NCBI RefSeq assembly: GCF_006094435.1
Contig: NZ_CP034783.1
Span: forward strand, 3,499,001 to 3,563,000
DNA length: 64,000 nt
Reading direction: 5' to 3'
Origin: Pseudomonas sp. MPC6
GTDB taxonomy: Bacteria > Pseudomonadota > Gammaproteobacteria > Pseudomonadales > Pseudomonadaceae
Shown here: positions 42,329 through 51,535 of the stretch, piece after piece
Position numbering within the stretch: the first letter of the stretch is position 1
Layout: each line of letters opens with the position of its first letter
The notes under the pieces: generated by a model
Seen by the model: only the letters and a program-made list of their open reading frames with translations
Told to the model about the DNA's origin: nothing
The model's database searches: none
Position numbers and translations under genes: made by a program

Positions 42329-43674
42329 ATGCCGTGCAAGCCTGGAAGGTTCCAGGTGGCAAAGGCCAAAACATGCATGTCATTTCATCAGAAATTGATC
42401 ACTGGTCCTACAACCACCTGGATTTACCAAAGCCCTACCTGGAAGTTTATGACCCGCAAGACCCGGCAACAGTAGGCTCCCATGACACTGCCAGCGCAGG
42501 CATTATCGTGGCCAGGGAAAATGACTTTGGCACGACCGGGATTGCACCCGATGCACAACTCGGTTACCTGCAATGGGGGTCAGACAGATTCATGCAGTTG
42601 GCAGAGCGATTGAATGAAGGTGACGTCGTGCAATTAGGTGTGCAGTACGGTTACGGGTCTTTCCCCGAAGTAGGATGCTGGCAAGACTGCTACATGCCGC
42701 TGGAAGACTACGAACCGGTCCGCGACACTATTTCTTATCTTACTGAAGAAAAGGGTGTTCACGTTATCCTGGCTGCGGCCAATGGCAACATCAACCTGGA
42801 TCATCCGTATTTCGAAGGTTATTTTGATCGCAACCTGTTCGATTCCGGTGCTATTTATGCGGGTGCTGTTGATCCCAAAACCGGCCTCAGAGCGGGTTTT
42901 TCCGAGTATGGCAGTCGCGTCGACTTATTCAGCTGGGGAGATTTTGTTACCACCACCACCTGGAGCCGGCAAAACCCGACTACAGGTTACACCCATGATT
43001 ACAGCGGCACTTCCTCCTCTAATCCGATCCTTGCAGGAGTCGTTGCTTCCTTGCAGGGTGTAGCACGCGCCAATGGATTGGGTAATATCCCACCTAAAGC
43101 ATTACGTGCACTGCTCGTCACGACCGGATATCCACAAATCAACGGTAATTCCAGCGAAATTGGCGTGCAACCTGACTTGGAAGCCGCCATTGAAAAGATG
43201 CTCGCGGCGCGACCTAACCGTCCACCGGTCGGTACTTTAGAGGGCGATAGCACCGTTGCTTCCGGCAAGACTATTACCTTCACCGCCAATGCCAGTGATC
43301 CCGATGGCGACCCACTCGCTTATAGCTGGAAGCCACCAATCGGATTTACCGGGGCGACTGGTAATACTCGCAGCGTCAATCTCACCGCGCCAACGGTGAG
43401 CAACGATGTCAGCGCCATGGTCAATGCCGAGGTATCCGATGGTCGTGGCGGCGTTTTGCCATTGCACAAGCAGATCACCGTAAAAGCGCCCACCGAGGAT
43501 AGTTGTGGCGACATACCGAAGTGGGACCCCGCCAGGATTTATGAAACCTACGCAGAGGCGGTCGCGTACAAAGGCAAAGTGTACAAGCAGAATTTCTACA
43601 ACATTAACAAACCGCCGGATGTCAACTCGGCAGAATTTGGCAAGGAATGGCTCCAGGGGATAGCGTGCCGGTAA
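42166..43674 (+). CDS. S8 (subtilisin-like) serine peptidase with PKD and chitin-binding-like domains, main part
   Basis: This frame carries the catalytic domain. The His is in GSHDTASAGIIVAREND and the Ser in SGTSSSNPILAGVV. The expected Asp position reads VISSEIDHW rather than the usual D-I-E/D-T-G, so the triad may be altered. After about residue 350 comes a PKD/Ig-like domain (NASDPDGDPLAYSW) and a C-terminal CBM5/12-type chitin-binding module (PKWDPARIYETYAEAVAYKG, then GKEWLQGIAC). It is secreted, and the base composition is visibly more AT-rich than its neighbours, which suggests acquisition. The start at the TTG (42166) is not genuine: the N-terminal part lies in the other frame from 41816. 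Confidence 0.78.
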   Translation: MVEKADFEPRVDGMHDDNGSLVAPASDNAIPDYTGRQNYLQGKNAVAPYKIGGVNAVQAWKVPGGKGQNMHVISSEIDHWSYNHLDLPKPYLEVYDPQDPATVGSHDTASAGIIVARENDFGTTGIAPDAQLGYLQWGSDRFMQLAERLNEGDVVQLGVQYGYGSFPEVGCWQDCYMPLEDYEPVRDTISYLTEEKGVHVILAAANGNINLDHPYFEGYFDRNLFDSGAIYAGAVDPKTGLRAGFSEYGSRVDLFSWGDFVTTTTWSRQNPTTGYTHDYSGTSSSNPILAGVVASLQGVARANGLGNIPPKALRALLVTTGYPQINGNSSEIGVQPDLEAAIEKMLAARPNRPPVGTLEGDSTVASGKTITFTANASDPDGDPLAYSWKPPIGFTGATGNTRSVNLTAPTVSNDVSAMVNAEVSDGRGGVLPLHKQITVKAPTEDSCGDIPKWDPARIYETYAEAVAYKGKVYKQNFYNINKPPDVNSAEFGKEWLQGIACR

Positions 43675-43755
43675 TACTTATGCACCCGAATGCTCCCGAT
43701 GCTGGCAAAATCGCGTTTTGCCTGCCAACACCGCGCTTAGCGCCAGGACTCTCAC

Positions 43756-44109
43756 ATGCAAATGACCACCCCCCTCTTGATCGTCAACCCCTGCGATGAC
43801 GAAGAAGACAACATGGCGATGCTGTGCTGCCACAGTGAACAGGGCGACATGTTCCTGATGACCCGCTACCCGGACGAAGACGAACTGGAAATCACCCTCG
43901 ACGGCGAACCTTCGACCTTGGACGGGGTGAAAGTCACCCTCAGCCCTACCCGCCTGCTGATCGAAATCGCGGCGGCGGATGCCGACGCGTTGAATGGGGA
44001 CGACTCGCTGGAGATCATTCACAGCACTGAGGAGGAGGATCTGGCGGAAGTGGAGGAAACCTTGCAGAACATTCTCAAGGGGACCGGGACCTATATCAGC
44101 GATCTCTGA
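43756..44109 (+). CDS. Acidic conserved hypothetical protein
   Basis: The protein has 117 residues, strongly acidic, with short repeats of D/E (CDDEEDN; DEDELEITLDGE; TEEEDLAEVEE) and a small beta-rich core. It has no signal peptide or membrane segment. AGGACTC lies 10 nt before the ATG, and a second ATG two codons later is equally possible. It is monocistronic between the S8 gene and the bat operon. The family is not recognised beyond being typical of small Pseudomonas cytosolic proteins. Confidence 0.75.
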   Translation: MQMTTPLLIVNPCDDEEDNMAMLCCHSEQGDMFLMTRYPDEDELEITLDGEPSTLDGVKVTLSPTRLLIEIAAADADALNGDDSLEIIHSTEEEDLAEVEETLQNILKGTGTYISDL

Positions 44110-44129
44110 ATATCAGCGCCTGAGCGGGC

Positions 44130-44235
44130 GCCTTCGCGAGCAAGTCGGATCGCCGCACCGCCGCTCCCACATTCGATCGCATTTTCCTGAAAAAGCGCGG
44201 TTGAATGTGGGAGCGGGCTTGCTCGCGAAGAGGCC
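44130..44235. repeat. REPIN (GGGAGCGGGCTTGCTCGC class, diverged left arm)
   Basis: The right arm TGGGAGCGGGCTTGCTCGCG is well kept. The left arm (GCCTTCGCGAGCAAGTCGGA, then CGCTCCCACATTC) carries an insertion-like segment. Confidence 0.8.
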
Positions 44236-44408
44236 CGAAAGATCGCCACCCCCCTCCTCGCCCTGCATAACCTGACAGTTCTGTTAATCAATTCCCGCAC
44301 TTTGCGCAAATGCCGTTAGTCGCCACCCCCCGCGATGCTTTAAAGTAACGGCCCCAGCCCTGGCGTTACCGGAACGTCTGCGGTCACCCTTTCCAGGAAC
44401 AGTCATCG

Positions 44409-45368
44409 ATGGAACATCGTGAAGCGCTGCTAGCGCTGCGAACCTTTCTTTCAACGCAGATTCTCGGCCAGGAAAAACTCATCGAGCGCTTGCTCATCGC
44501 CCTGCTCGCCGACGGTCACATGCTGGTCGAGGGCGCGCCAGGCCTGGCCAAGACCAAGGCCATCAAAGAACTCGCCGAAGGCATCGAAGCCCAGTTCCAC
44601 CGCATCCAGTTCACCCCTGATCTGTTGCCGGCCGACATCACCGGCACGGAAATCTATCGCCCGGAAACTGGCAGTTTCGTGTTTCAGCAAGGCCCGATCT
44701 TCCACAACCTGGTGCTGGCGGACGAAATCAACCGTGCGCCGGCCAAGGTCCAGTCGGCGCTGCTCGAAGCCATGGGCGAGCGCCAGGTCAGTGTCGGGCG
44801 CAGCACGTATGAGTTGTCGCCGTTGTTCCTGGTGATGGCCACGCAAAACCCGATCGAGCAGGAAGGCACCTACCCGCTGCCCGAAGCGCAGCTGGACCGT
44901 TTCCTGATGCACGTGAAAATCGGCTTTCCGGACGCTGCCGTCGAACGCCGCATCCTGCAGCAAGCCCGTGGCGAAGCCTTGAACGGCGAAACCAAGCCCG
45001 AGCGACGGGTCAGCCAGCAGGCGATCTTCGCCGCACGCAAGGAGATTCTCGGCCTGTACATGGCCGACGCCGTGGAGGAATACCTGGTGCAACTGGTCAT
45101 GGCCACGCGCACCCCGGCCAAGTTCGACCCGGAGATGGCCGAATGGATCGCCTATGGCGCCAGTCCCCGCGGCTCGATTGCCCTGGACCGTTGCGCCCGG
45201 GCCCACGCCTGGCTGGCGGGGCGTGACTTCGTCAGCCCCGAAGACATTCAAGCCGTGCTGTTCGACGTACTGCGCCACCGCATCATTCTTTCCTTTGAAG
45301 CCGAAGCCGCCGGTATCGACCAGGACCGGGTGGTCCAGCGGATCCTCGACGTCGTAGCCGTCGCTTGA
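44409..45368 (+). CDS. MoxR family AAA+ ATPase (bat operon)
   Basis: The protein has 319 residues and is the first gene of a six-gene operon. The AAA+ core has Walker A GAPGLAKTKAIKEL, Walker B LVLADEINRAP and sensor ATQNPIEQEGTYPLPEAQLD, followed by the lid domain. MoxR ATPases act as chaperones for partner VWA proteins encoded alongside. All the following genes overlap or abut, so they are co-expressed. A cytosolic role at the membrane with DUF58 and the BatA/B proteins is expected. Confidence 0.94.
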   Translation: MEHREALLALRTFLSTQILGQEKLIERLLIALLADGHMLVEGAPGLAKTKAIKELAEGIEAQFHRIQFTPDLLPADITGTEIYRPETGSFVFQQGPIFHNLVLADEINRAPAKVQSALLEAMGERQVSVGRSTYELSPLFLVMATQNPIEQEGTYPLPEAQLDRFLMHVKIGFPDAAVERRILQQARGEALNGETKPERRVSQQAIFAARKEILGLYMADAVEEYLVQLVMATRTPAKFDPEMAEWIAYGASPRGSIALDRCARAHAWLAGRDFVSPEDIQAVLFDVLRHRIILSFEAEAAGIDQDRVVQRILDVVAVA

Positions 45369-45373
45369 CCCCG

Positions 45374-46318
45374 ATGACCGCCCTCCTGCCGTCCGAACCG
45401 GGCATCCGTGTCAGCCTCGCCGAACTGATCGAAATGCGCCATCGAGTGCGTGAAGTGCAACTGTTCTCGACGCCGAGCCAGCGCAGCCCGCTGATCGGCC
45501 TGCATCATTCGAAACTGCGTGGCCGTGGCGTGGATTTCGACCAGGTGCGGGTCTATCAGGCCGGCGACGACGTGCGCAGCATCGATTGGCGCGTCACCGC
45601 CCGCACTCAGGAACCGCACACCAAGCTGTTCCACGAAGAGCGCGAGCGGCCGATTTTCATCATGGTCGAGCAAAGCTGCCGGCTGTTTTTCGGTTCGGGG
45701 CTGATGTTCAAATCGGTACTCGCCGCCCAGGCCGCGAGCCTGATCGGCTGGGCGGCGCTGGGTCATAACGACCGGGTCGGCGGCCTGGTGTTCGGTGACA
45801 AAGAGCATTACGAGATCAAGCCACGGCGCAGCAAGCAGAGCCTGTTGCAGTTGCTCAATCGCCTGGTGCGGGTCAATCAGTCGTTGCACACCGAAACCGA
45901 GCCGGACCGCGACGCGTTCAATATTGCCCTGCGCCGTGCCCGGGAAGTCCTGCGTCCCGGCAGCCTGGTGATCGTGATCTGCGACGAACGCGCCCTGACC
46001 GAGGGCGCCGAACAGCAGCTCAGCCTGTTGTCGCGCCATTGCGACCTGTTGTTGCTGCCGGTGTCCGATCCGCTTGATCATGCCCTGCCTGCCGCCGGGC
46101 TGCTGCGCTTCGCGGAACGGGGGGCGCAACTGGAACTCGACACCCTCAATTTCGACCTGCGCCAGACTTACCGCGCCCAGGCCGAGGCGCGCGTCGCTCG
46201 CTGGGAACTGCTGGCGCAGAAACTGCGGGTGCTGTTGATGCCGTTGAGCACGCAGAGCGAGATGGTCGAACAACTGCGCGAGTACCTCAACCCAGAACGT
46301 CCGGGGAAAAGCCGATGA
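45374..46318 (+). CDS. DUF58 domain protein (bat operon)
   Basis: The protein has 314 residues from ATG 45374. An in-frame TTG at 45365 overlaps the MoxR stop and is an alternative coupled start. The DUF58 signature is clear: HHSKLRGRGVDFDQVRVYQA followed by GDDVRSIDWRVTARTQEP, then a VWA-like Rossmann fold (IFIMVEQSCRLFFG; VIVICDERAL). In bat operons it is the soluble adaptor between MoxR and the VWA membrane proteins. It overlaps the next gene by 4 bp. Confidence 0.93.
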   Translation: MTALLPSEPGIRVSLAELIEMRHRVREVQLFSTPSQRSPLIGLHHSKLRGRGVDFDQVRVYQAGDDVRSIDWRVTARTQEPHTKLFHEERERPIFIMVEQSCRLFFGSGLMFKSVLAAQAASLIGWAALGHNDRVGGLVFGDKEHYEIKPRRSKQSLLQLLNRLVRVNQSLHTETEPDRDAFNIALRRAREVLRPGSLVIVICDERALTEGAEQQLSLLSRHCDLLLLPVSDPLDHALPAAGLLRFAERGAQLELDTLNFDLRQTYRAQAEARVARWELLAQKLRVLLMPLSTQSEMVEQLREYLNPERPGKSR

Positions 46319-46809
46319 GCAGCCTCGAGCAACTGCAACCGCTGATTTCGCCGCCACCGATCGAATTCTGGCCACCGGCGCCGGGCTGGTGGTTACTGCT
46401 GCTGTTATTGCCTGTGTTAGGTTTCGGCATGTGGCAATTACGACGCTTGCTTCCCGACAACCGCCCAGTCGTGCGCGCCGAACAACCGCTGGACCCGGTG
46501 CGCATCGCGGCCCTGGCCGAGCTCGCACTGATGCCCAAGCCTTACGACGGCGCACCGGCCGGTGCCTGGCTGCAGCAACTCAACGGTTTGCTCAAGCGCC
46601 TGTGCCGCAACCACTACCCGTACAGCCAGAGCCACACCCTGAACGGGCGCAAATGGCTGGCCTTTCTCGACAACCGCTGCCCGGCTGCCGGCCTGACCCG
46701 CTGGATGGTGCTGGTCGAAGGCGCCTACAAGCCTGAATGCAAGCTCGACGACAAGGCCATCGCCGGCCTGACTCAAGCGGTCGATACCTGGATTCGCAAG
46801 CATGTTTGA
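46315..46809 (+). CDS. DUF4381 membrane protein (bat operon)
   Basis: The protein has 164 residues with one N-terminal helix (about 23-41, GWWLLLLLLPVLGFGMWQL) and a cytosolic helical domain with FLDNRCPAAGLTRW. This small protein always sits between the DUF58 and BatA genes in such operons and probably anchors the assembly. It overlaps both neighbours by a few bases. Confidence 0.88.
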   Translation: MSSLEQLQPLISPPPIEFWPPAPGWWLLLLLLPVLGFGMWQLRRLLPDNRPVVRAEQPLDPVRIAALAELALMPKPYDGAPAGAWLQQLNGLLKRLCRNHYPYSQSHTLNGRKWLAFLDNRCPAAGLTRWMVLVEGAYKPECKLDDKAIAGLTQAVDTWIRKHV

Positions 46810-47881
46810 ATTCGCCTGGCCGTGGATGTTCGCCCTGCTGCCACTGCCCTGGCTGTTGCGCATGGTGCTGCCGGTGGCGGACAGCGGCGAGCCGGCGCTC
46901 AAGGTCAGCTTCCTCAGTGACCTCGAAGGCCTGGCCCGGCGCCGCGCCCGAGCCAACCTGCCGGCCTGGCGCCAACAAGCGCCGTTCATTCTGTTGTGGT
47001 TGTTGTTGCTGATCGCCGCGGCCCGCCCGCAATGGCTCGGCGAGCCGCTGCCGATTGCCGCCAGCGGCCGCGACCTGCTGGTCGCGGTGGACGTGTCCGG
47101 TTCCATGGACTTTCCCGACATGCGCTGGCAGGACGACGAGGTCAGCCGTCTGACATTGGTCCAGCATTTACTCGGCGACTTCCTCGAAGGTCGCGAAGGC
47201 GACCGGGTCGGCCTGATCCTGTTTGGCAGCCAGGCGTACCTGCAAGCACCGCTGACCTTCGACCGGCGCACCGTGCGGGTCTGGCTCGACGAAGCGCGCA
47301 TCGGCATCGCCGGCAAAAACACCGCGATCGGCGATGCCATTGGCCTGGCCCTGAAGCGGTTGCGCATGCACCCGGCGCAAAGTCGCGTGCTGATTCTGGT
47401 CACCGACGGCGCCAATAACGGCGGCGAAATCGCCCCGCTGACGGCGGCGCGACTGGCGGCACTCGAAGGGGTGAAAATCTACACCATCGGCATCGGTGCC
47501 AATCCGGAGGACAGTGGCACACTCGGCTTTCTCGGGATCAACCCGAGCCTGGACCTCGACGAGCCGTCCTTGAAAGCCATCGCCAAAGCCACCGGCGGCC
47601 AGTACTTCCGCGCGCGCGATGGCCAGGAGCTGCAGGTGATCAAGGACCTGCTCGACACGCTCGAACCGGTGACGCAACAACCCACCCAGGCGCGTCCGGC
47701 CCAGGCCTTGTATCACTGGCCGCTGGCAATGGCATTGCTGCTGAGCATGTTGCTGGTGGTCCGCGAGCTCTGGCCGGACAACCCCTTGCAGCGCTTGTTT
47801 AACAAGGATCTGTTCTTGCAATCGCAACTGCCCGACTGGCGCAGGCGCCTCAACCGCCTGCGCCTGCGGAGGCGCCGATGA
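46802..47881 (+). CDS. BatA-like VWA domain membrane protein
   Basis: The protein has 359 residues. Two N-terminal helices (about 5-22 and 60-75) precede a VWA domain (about 92-290) with an intact MIDAS: DVSGSMDF, then TAIGDAIGLAL and LVTDGANNGG. A C-terminal helix lies at about 305-325, followed by an Arg-rich tail. The domain faces the periplasm and binds a metal-dependent ligand. It is translationally coupled on both sides. Confidence 0.94.
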   Translation: MFEFAWPWMFALLPLPWLLRMVLPVADSGEPALKVSFLSDLEGLARRRARANLPAWRQQAPFILLWLLLLIAAARPQWLGEPLPIAASGRDLLVAVDVSGSMDFPDMRWQDDEVSRLTLVQHLLGDFLEGREGDRVGLILFGSQAYLQAPLTFDRRTVRVWLDEARIGIAGKNTAIGDAIGLALKRLRMHPAQSRVLILVTDGANNGGEIAPLTAARLAALEGVKIYTIGIGANPEDSGTLGFLGINPSLDLDEPSLKAIAKATGGQYFRARDGQELQVIKDLLDTLEPVTQQPTQARPAQALYHWPLAMALLLSMLLVVRELWPDNPLQRLFNKDLFLQSQLPDWRRRLNRLRLRRRR

Positions 47882-49617
47882 GTGCGCTCTGGCCCTTCTG
47901 GTTCCGCCCCTGGTGGCTGCTGTTATTGCCGCTGCTCGGCTGGCTGCTGTGGCAACTCTGGCACCGACAGAAACGTGCGGGACGCTGGCAGATGATTCTG
48001 CCGCCAGCCTTCCATGCGACATTGCTCAGTGGCGGCAGCGGTCGCAACAGCAAACTGCCATGGGTCGCCCTGGGCGCGGCGTGGGTGCTGACCATCCTGG
48101 CATTGCTGGGACCGGGTTGGGAACGTGTCGAGCAACCCAGTCAGAAGCCGGCCGATCCGCTGGTGGTGATCCTGGAACTGACCCCGGAAATGCTCGCCAC
48201 CGACGTCACGCCGAACCGCCTGGAACAGGCGCGGCGCAAGTTGTTCGACCTGCTGCAAAACCGCAGCGATGCCCAGACCGCCATCGTCGTCTACGCCGGC
48301 AGCGCCCACACCCTGGTGCCCCTGTCGGATGACCTGTCCACCAGCCGCAATCTGCTGGATGCGCTCAAGCCGTCGCTGATGCCCCAGGCCGGCCATCGCG
48401 CCGACCTGGCGGTGGCCAAGGCCCTTGCCCTGCTGAATCAGGCTGCTCTCGGCGAGGGGCGGATCCTGCTCATCGGTTCGACCCTGACCGAACAGGAACG
48501 TCAAGGAATCCGTCAGGCGCTGGAGGGCAAATCGACGCAGTTGCTGATGCTCGGCATCGGCACCGCCGAAGGTGCGCCGATCACGCAAGAGGACGGCAGT
48601 TTCCTCAAGGATGCTCAGGGCGCGATTCTGGTGCCGCATCTGGACGAACCCGGCCTCAAGGCCTTCGCCAGTGCACTGGACGGGCGCTACCGCCATGCGC
48701 GTCTGGACGATGCCGACCTGCGTGCGCTGGGCCTGCTCGACGGCCCGCGCACACTGATCAATGACGGCCAGACCGTGCGCCTCGACGCCTGGGCCGATCA
48801 GGGTTACTGGCTATTATTGCCGCTGTTGCTGCTGGCCGCCTGCGCCGGTCGCCGCGGCTGGCTGTTCTGCCTGCCGCTCCTGTTGCTGCTGCCGCAACCC
48901 AGCTACGCCTTCGACTTCGAGGACCTGTGGCGGCGGCCGGATCAGCAGGGCATGCACTTGCTCAACCAGAAACGTCCGGCCGAGGCCGCAGAGCATTTCG
49001 CCGACGTGCAATGGCAGGGCGTGGCGCTGTATGAGGCCGGCGACTACAGTGGCGCCGCTCAGCGGTTCGCCGCAGGCAACGACGCCCACGCCCACTACAA
49101 TCGTGGCAACGCCCTGGCCAGGAGCGGTGAACTGGAAGCAGCGCTGGACGCTTACGAACAGGCGCTCGAACGTCAGCCGGATTTACGCCCGGCATTGACC
49201 AACAAGGCGCTGGTGGAAAATCTGATCAAGCAGAAAACCACCCCGCCGCCGGTCAAGCCGGAGCAAAAACCGGACAACGAAAACCAGGCCAGCCAGCAAG
49301 AACCACCGCCCGGCGCGGCCACTCGACCGTCGGGCAACGGCGAACCGCAAACCGATGCCCAACAGGCCGTGGAAAATGCCGGGCAGCCGTCGACGACGCC
49401 GCCCAAACCAGGTACCAACGAGGTCCCCGGCAGTGAGCTGGGAGATGAACAACACACCAGGCCGCCCCTGCGCCCGGCCACTGACAGCATCGATGGCGAA
49501 CAGCGCCAGGCGTTGGAGCAATGGCTGCGCAAGATCCCGGATAACCCGGGTGAATTGCTCAGGCGCAAATTCTGGTACGAACAGCAACAACATCAGGATC
49601 AGGGAAAAACTCGATGA
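47878..49617 (+). CDS. BatB/BatC-like protein: VWA domain fused to TPR
   Basis: The protein has 579 residues. N-terminal helices (about 9-22 and 60-77) are followed by a VWA fold (about 90-290) whose MIDAS D-x-S-x-S site reads ELTPE (ILELTPEMLATD), so metal binding is probably lost. Two more membrane segments (about 310-342) lead to TPR-like repeats (about 360-440; YNRGNALARSGELEAALDAY) and a Pro/Gln/Glu-rich tail ending near a short helix. This is the fused BatB+BatC arrangement. It is thought to scaffold the complex in the periplasm. Confidence 0.92.
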   Translation: MSALWPFWFRPWWLLLLPLLGWLLWQLWHRQKRAGRWQMILPPAFHATLLSGGSGRNSKLPWVALGAAWVLTILALLGPGWERVEQPSQKPADPLVVILELTPEMLATDVTPNRLEQARRKLFDLLQNRSDAQTAIVVYAGSAHTLVPLSDDLSTSRNLLDALKPSLMPQAGHRADLAVAKALALLNQAALGEGRILLIGSTLTEQERQGIRQALEGKSTQLLMLGIGTAEGAPITQEDGSFLKDAQGAILVPHLDEPGLKAFASALDGRYRHARLDDADLRALGLLDGPRTLINDGQTVRLDAWADQGYWLLLPLLLLAACAGRRGWLFCLPLLLLLPQPSYAFDFEDLWRRPDQQGMHLLNQKRPAEAAEHFADVQWQGVALYEAGDYSGAAQRFAAGNDAHAHYNRGNALARSGELEAALDAYEQALERQPDLRPALTNKALVENLIKQKTTPPPVKPEQKPDNENQASQQEPPPGAATRPSGNGEPQTDAQQAVENAGQPSTTPPKPGTNEVPGSELGDEQHTRPPLRPATDSIDGEQRQALEQWLRKIPDNPGELLRRKFWYEQQQHQDQGKTR

Positions 49618-51245
49618 CCCGCTTCACCCTCTCCATGCTGGCGCTGCCGCCTGCCCTGTTGTTCTGCACCGTTCAGGCCCAGGCCGCGGAGCTGGTCGCC
49701 AGTGTGGATCGCAGTCGCTTGAACTCCGGCGAGACGGTCGAACTGACCCTGGAAACCTCTGACATGACACAGTTCGGCAAGCCTGACCTGACGCCACTGG
49801 AACCCCTGTTCGAAGTCCGCGGCACCCGCCAGGTCAACCAGTTGACCACCCTTGACGGCGACAACCGTGCGACCACCCGGTGGATCATCACCCTGCTGCC
49901 TCGGCAGACCGGCAGCGTGGAGATTGCGGCGCTGCAACTGGGCGAGGCGCAGAGCCAGCCGATCACCCTGCAAGTGGTCCAGAGCGAAACCCAGGACAGC
50001 CGCCAAAAACTGGCCCCGGTGTTCATCGACGCCAGCCTCGATCAAAACAGCGTGTACGTTCAGGCCCAGGCGATCCTGACCCTGCGGATCTACCATTCGG
50101 TGTCGCTGTACGACGACAGCAGCCTGCCGCCCTTGCAGATCGCCGATGTGCGCATCGAGCAACTGGGCGAGTCGCGCACCTATGAGAAAGATATCAATGG
50201 CCTGCGTCACGGCGTGATCGAAATGCGCTACGCGATCTACCCGCAACACAGTGGTGCATTGATCATTCCGGCGCAAATCTTCAATGCCGCCCTGGTGGAC
50301 GCCACCTCCCAGGTACCCAAATCCGGCAAGCTGATGCGCGTCAGCTCCTCCGAAATCATGCTGGCGGTCAAGGCCAAACCGGACGCTTACCCGGCCGATG
50401 TGCCCTGGCTGCCGGCCCGAAGCCTGAGCCTGAGCGAAAGCTGGAACCCGCCACCGGATCACGCGCAGGTGGGCGATTCGCTGACCCGCCGCCTGACCGT
50501 GAAGGCCGAGGGCCTGGCCAGTTCACAATTGCCGCCATTGCCCGCCACCGATGTCAACGGCTTGCGGCGCTACCCGGATCAACCGGTGCTGGGCAACCAG
50601 AACAGCGAGCGCGGCCTGATCGGCAGTCGTGAAGACCGCGAAGCCCTGGTGCCGACCCGCAGCGGCGCCATCGAGTTGCCTGCGGTGGAAGTGACCTGGT
50701 GGAACACCTTGGAGGATCACCTGGAACACAGCAGCCTGCCGGCCCAGACCCTGCAAGTGGCGAACAATCCGAGCCTGGTCGACACCCCGGCCGGCACAGC
50801 GCCCCTCGTTTCCGCCGTCGACAGCCAGACACTCTGGCGCTGGAAACTCAGTACCCTGATCCTCGCCTGCAGCACCGCGCTGGGTTTCGGCCTGTGGTGG
50901 CGCGCCCGCTGGCAGCCGGCGATCCTGCGTGTCGCGCAGACCGGCCCGAGCCCGCGCACCGTGCTCGACGACCTCAAGCGCGCCTGTCAGGCCAATGACA
51001 CCCACGCCACACGCCAGGCCCTCGACGCCTGGGCGCGGCAGCAACCGGAAACCCTGGCCGACATGGCTGCTCGCTTCGTACCACTGTCCGACGCCCTCGA
51101 CGGCCTGAACGGCGCGCTCTACAGCGAAACCGGCCAGCATTGGCAGGGTGAGGATCTGTGGCGGGCAATCAAGGCGATCCCGATTGCCGATCGGGTGCAT
51201 GACCCGGTGGGTGATAGCGGGTTGCCGCCGCTCTACCCCAAATAA
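49614..51245 (+). CDS. BatD-like oxygen-tolerance protein
   Basis: The protein has 543 residues. A signal peptide (MTRFTLSMLALPPALLFCTV, cleavage after AQA) precedes tandem beta-sandwich domains (about 28-400; TVELTLETSDMTQFGKPDL, GAIELPAVEVTWWN). A membrane helix at about 418-432 and a cytosolic helical tail (LKRACQANDTHATRQALDAW) follow. It is the last gene of the bat operon. The biological role of the complex in pseudomonads is not settled; aerotolerance is known for Bacteroides. Confidence 0.92.
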   Translation: MTRFTLSMLALPPALLFCTVQAQAAELVASVDRSRLNSGETVELTLETSDMTQFGKPDLTPLEPLFEVRGTRQVNQLTTLDGDNRATTRWIITLLPRQTGSVEIAALQLGEAQSQPITLQVVQSETQDSRQKLAPVFIDASLDQNSVYVQAQAILTLRIYHSVSLYDDSSLPPLQIADVRIEQLGESRTYEKDINGLRHGVIEMRYAIYPQHSGALIIPAQIFNAALVDATSQVPKSGKLMRVSSSEIMLAVKAKPDAYPADVPWLPARSLSLSESWNPPPDHAQVGDSLTRRLTVKAEGLASSQLPPLPATDVNGLRRYPDQPVLGNQNSERGLIGSREDREALVPTRSGAIELPAVEVTWWNTLEDHLEHSSLPAQTLQVANNPSLVDTPAGTAPLVSAVDSQTLWRWKLSTLILACSTALGFGLWWRARWQPAILRVAQTGPSPRTVLDDLKRACQANDTHATRQALDAWARQQPETLADMAARFVPLSDALDGLNGALYSETGQHWQGEDLWRAIKAIPIADRVHDPVGDSGLPPLYPK

Positions 51246-51248
51246 CCT

Positions 51249-51456
51249 CAAAAGATCAGCCTGCGGTTATCTCCTACAGGTAATCGGGGGGTACCCAAAT
51301 CCAGGGGCTGGCAAAAATCCTTGTAGGAGCTGGCTTGCCAGCGAAAGCGGCCTCAAGGCTTGCCGCGCCCATGAAGTCGCCTTCGCTGGCAAGCCAGCTC
51401 CTACAGGGGGTACGCCATTCCAATGTAGGCGCTGCCGAAGGCTGCGATCTTTTTGC
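51249..51456. repeat. Cluster of intergenic palindromes between bat operon and sbcD
   Basis: A partial AAAAGATCAGCCTGCGG copy (51249), a full REPIN of the TAGGAGCTGGCTTGCCAGC class (51321-51410) and a half copy of the GCTGCCGAAGGCTGCGATCT class (51424-51455) fill most of this gap. No gene is seen in it. Confidence 0.85.
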
Positions 51457-51535
51457 TGTTTGCCAGTAAACTCTCTCCCTTTTAGCCGCCATCATTTTCC
51501 CTGCGGCCATCACCTTATTTCCTACGGAGCACGCC

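Noticed and set aside
51249..51456. CRISPR-like repeat cluster
   Set aside because: The units are inverted REP pairs without regular spacers or direct-repeat periodicity, and there are no cas genes.
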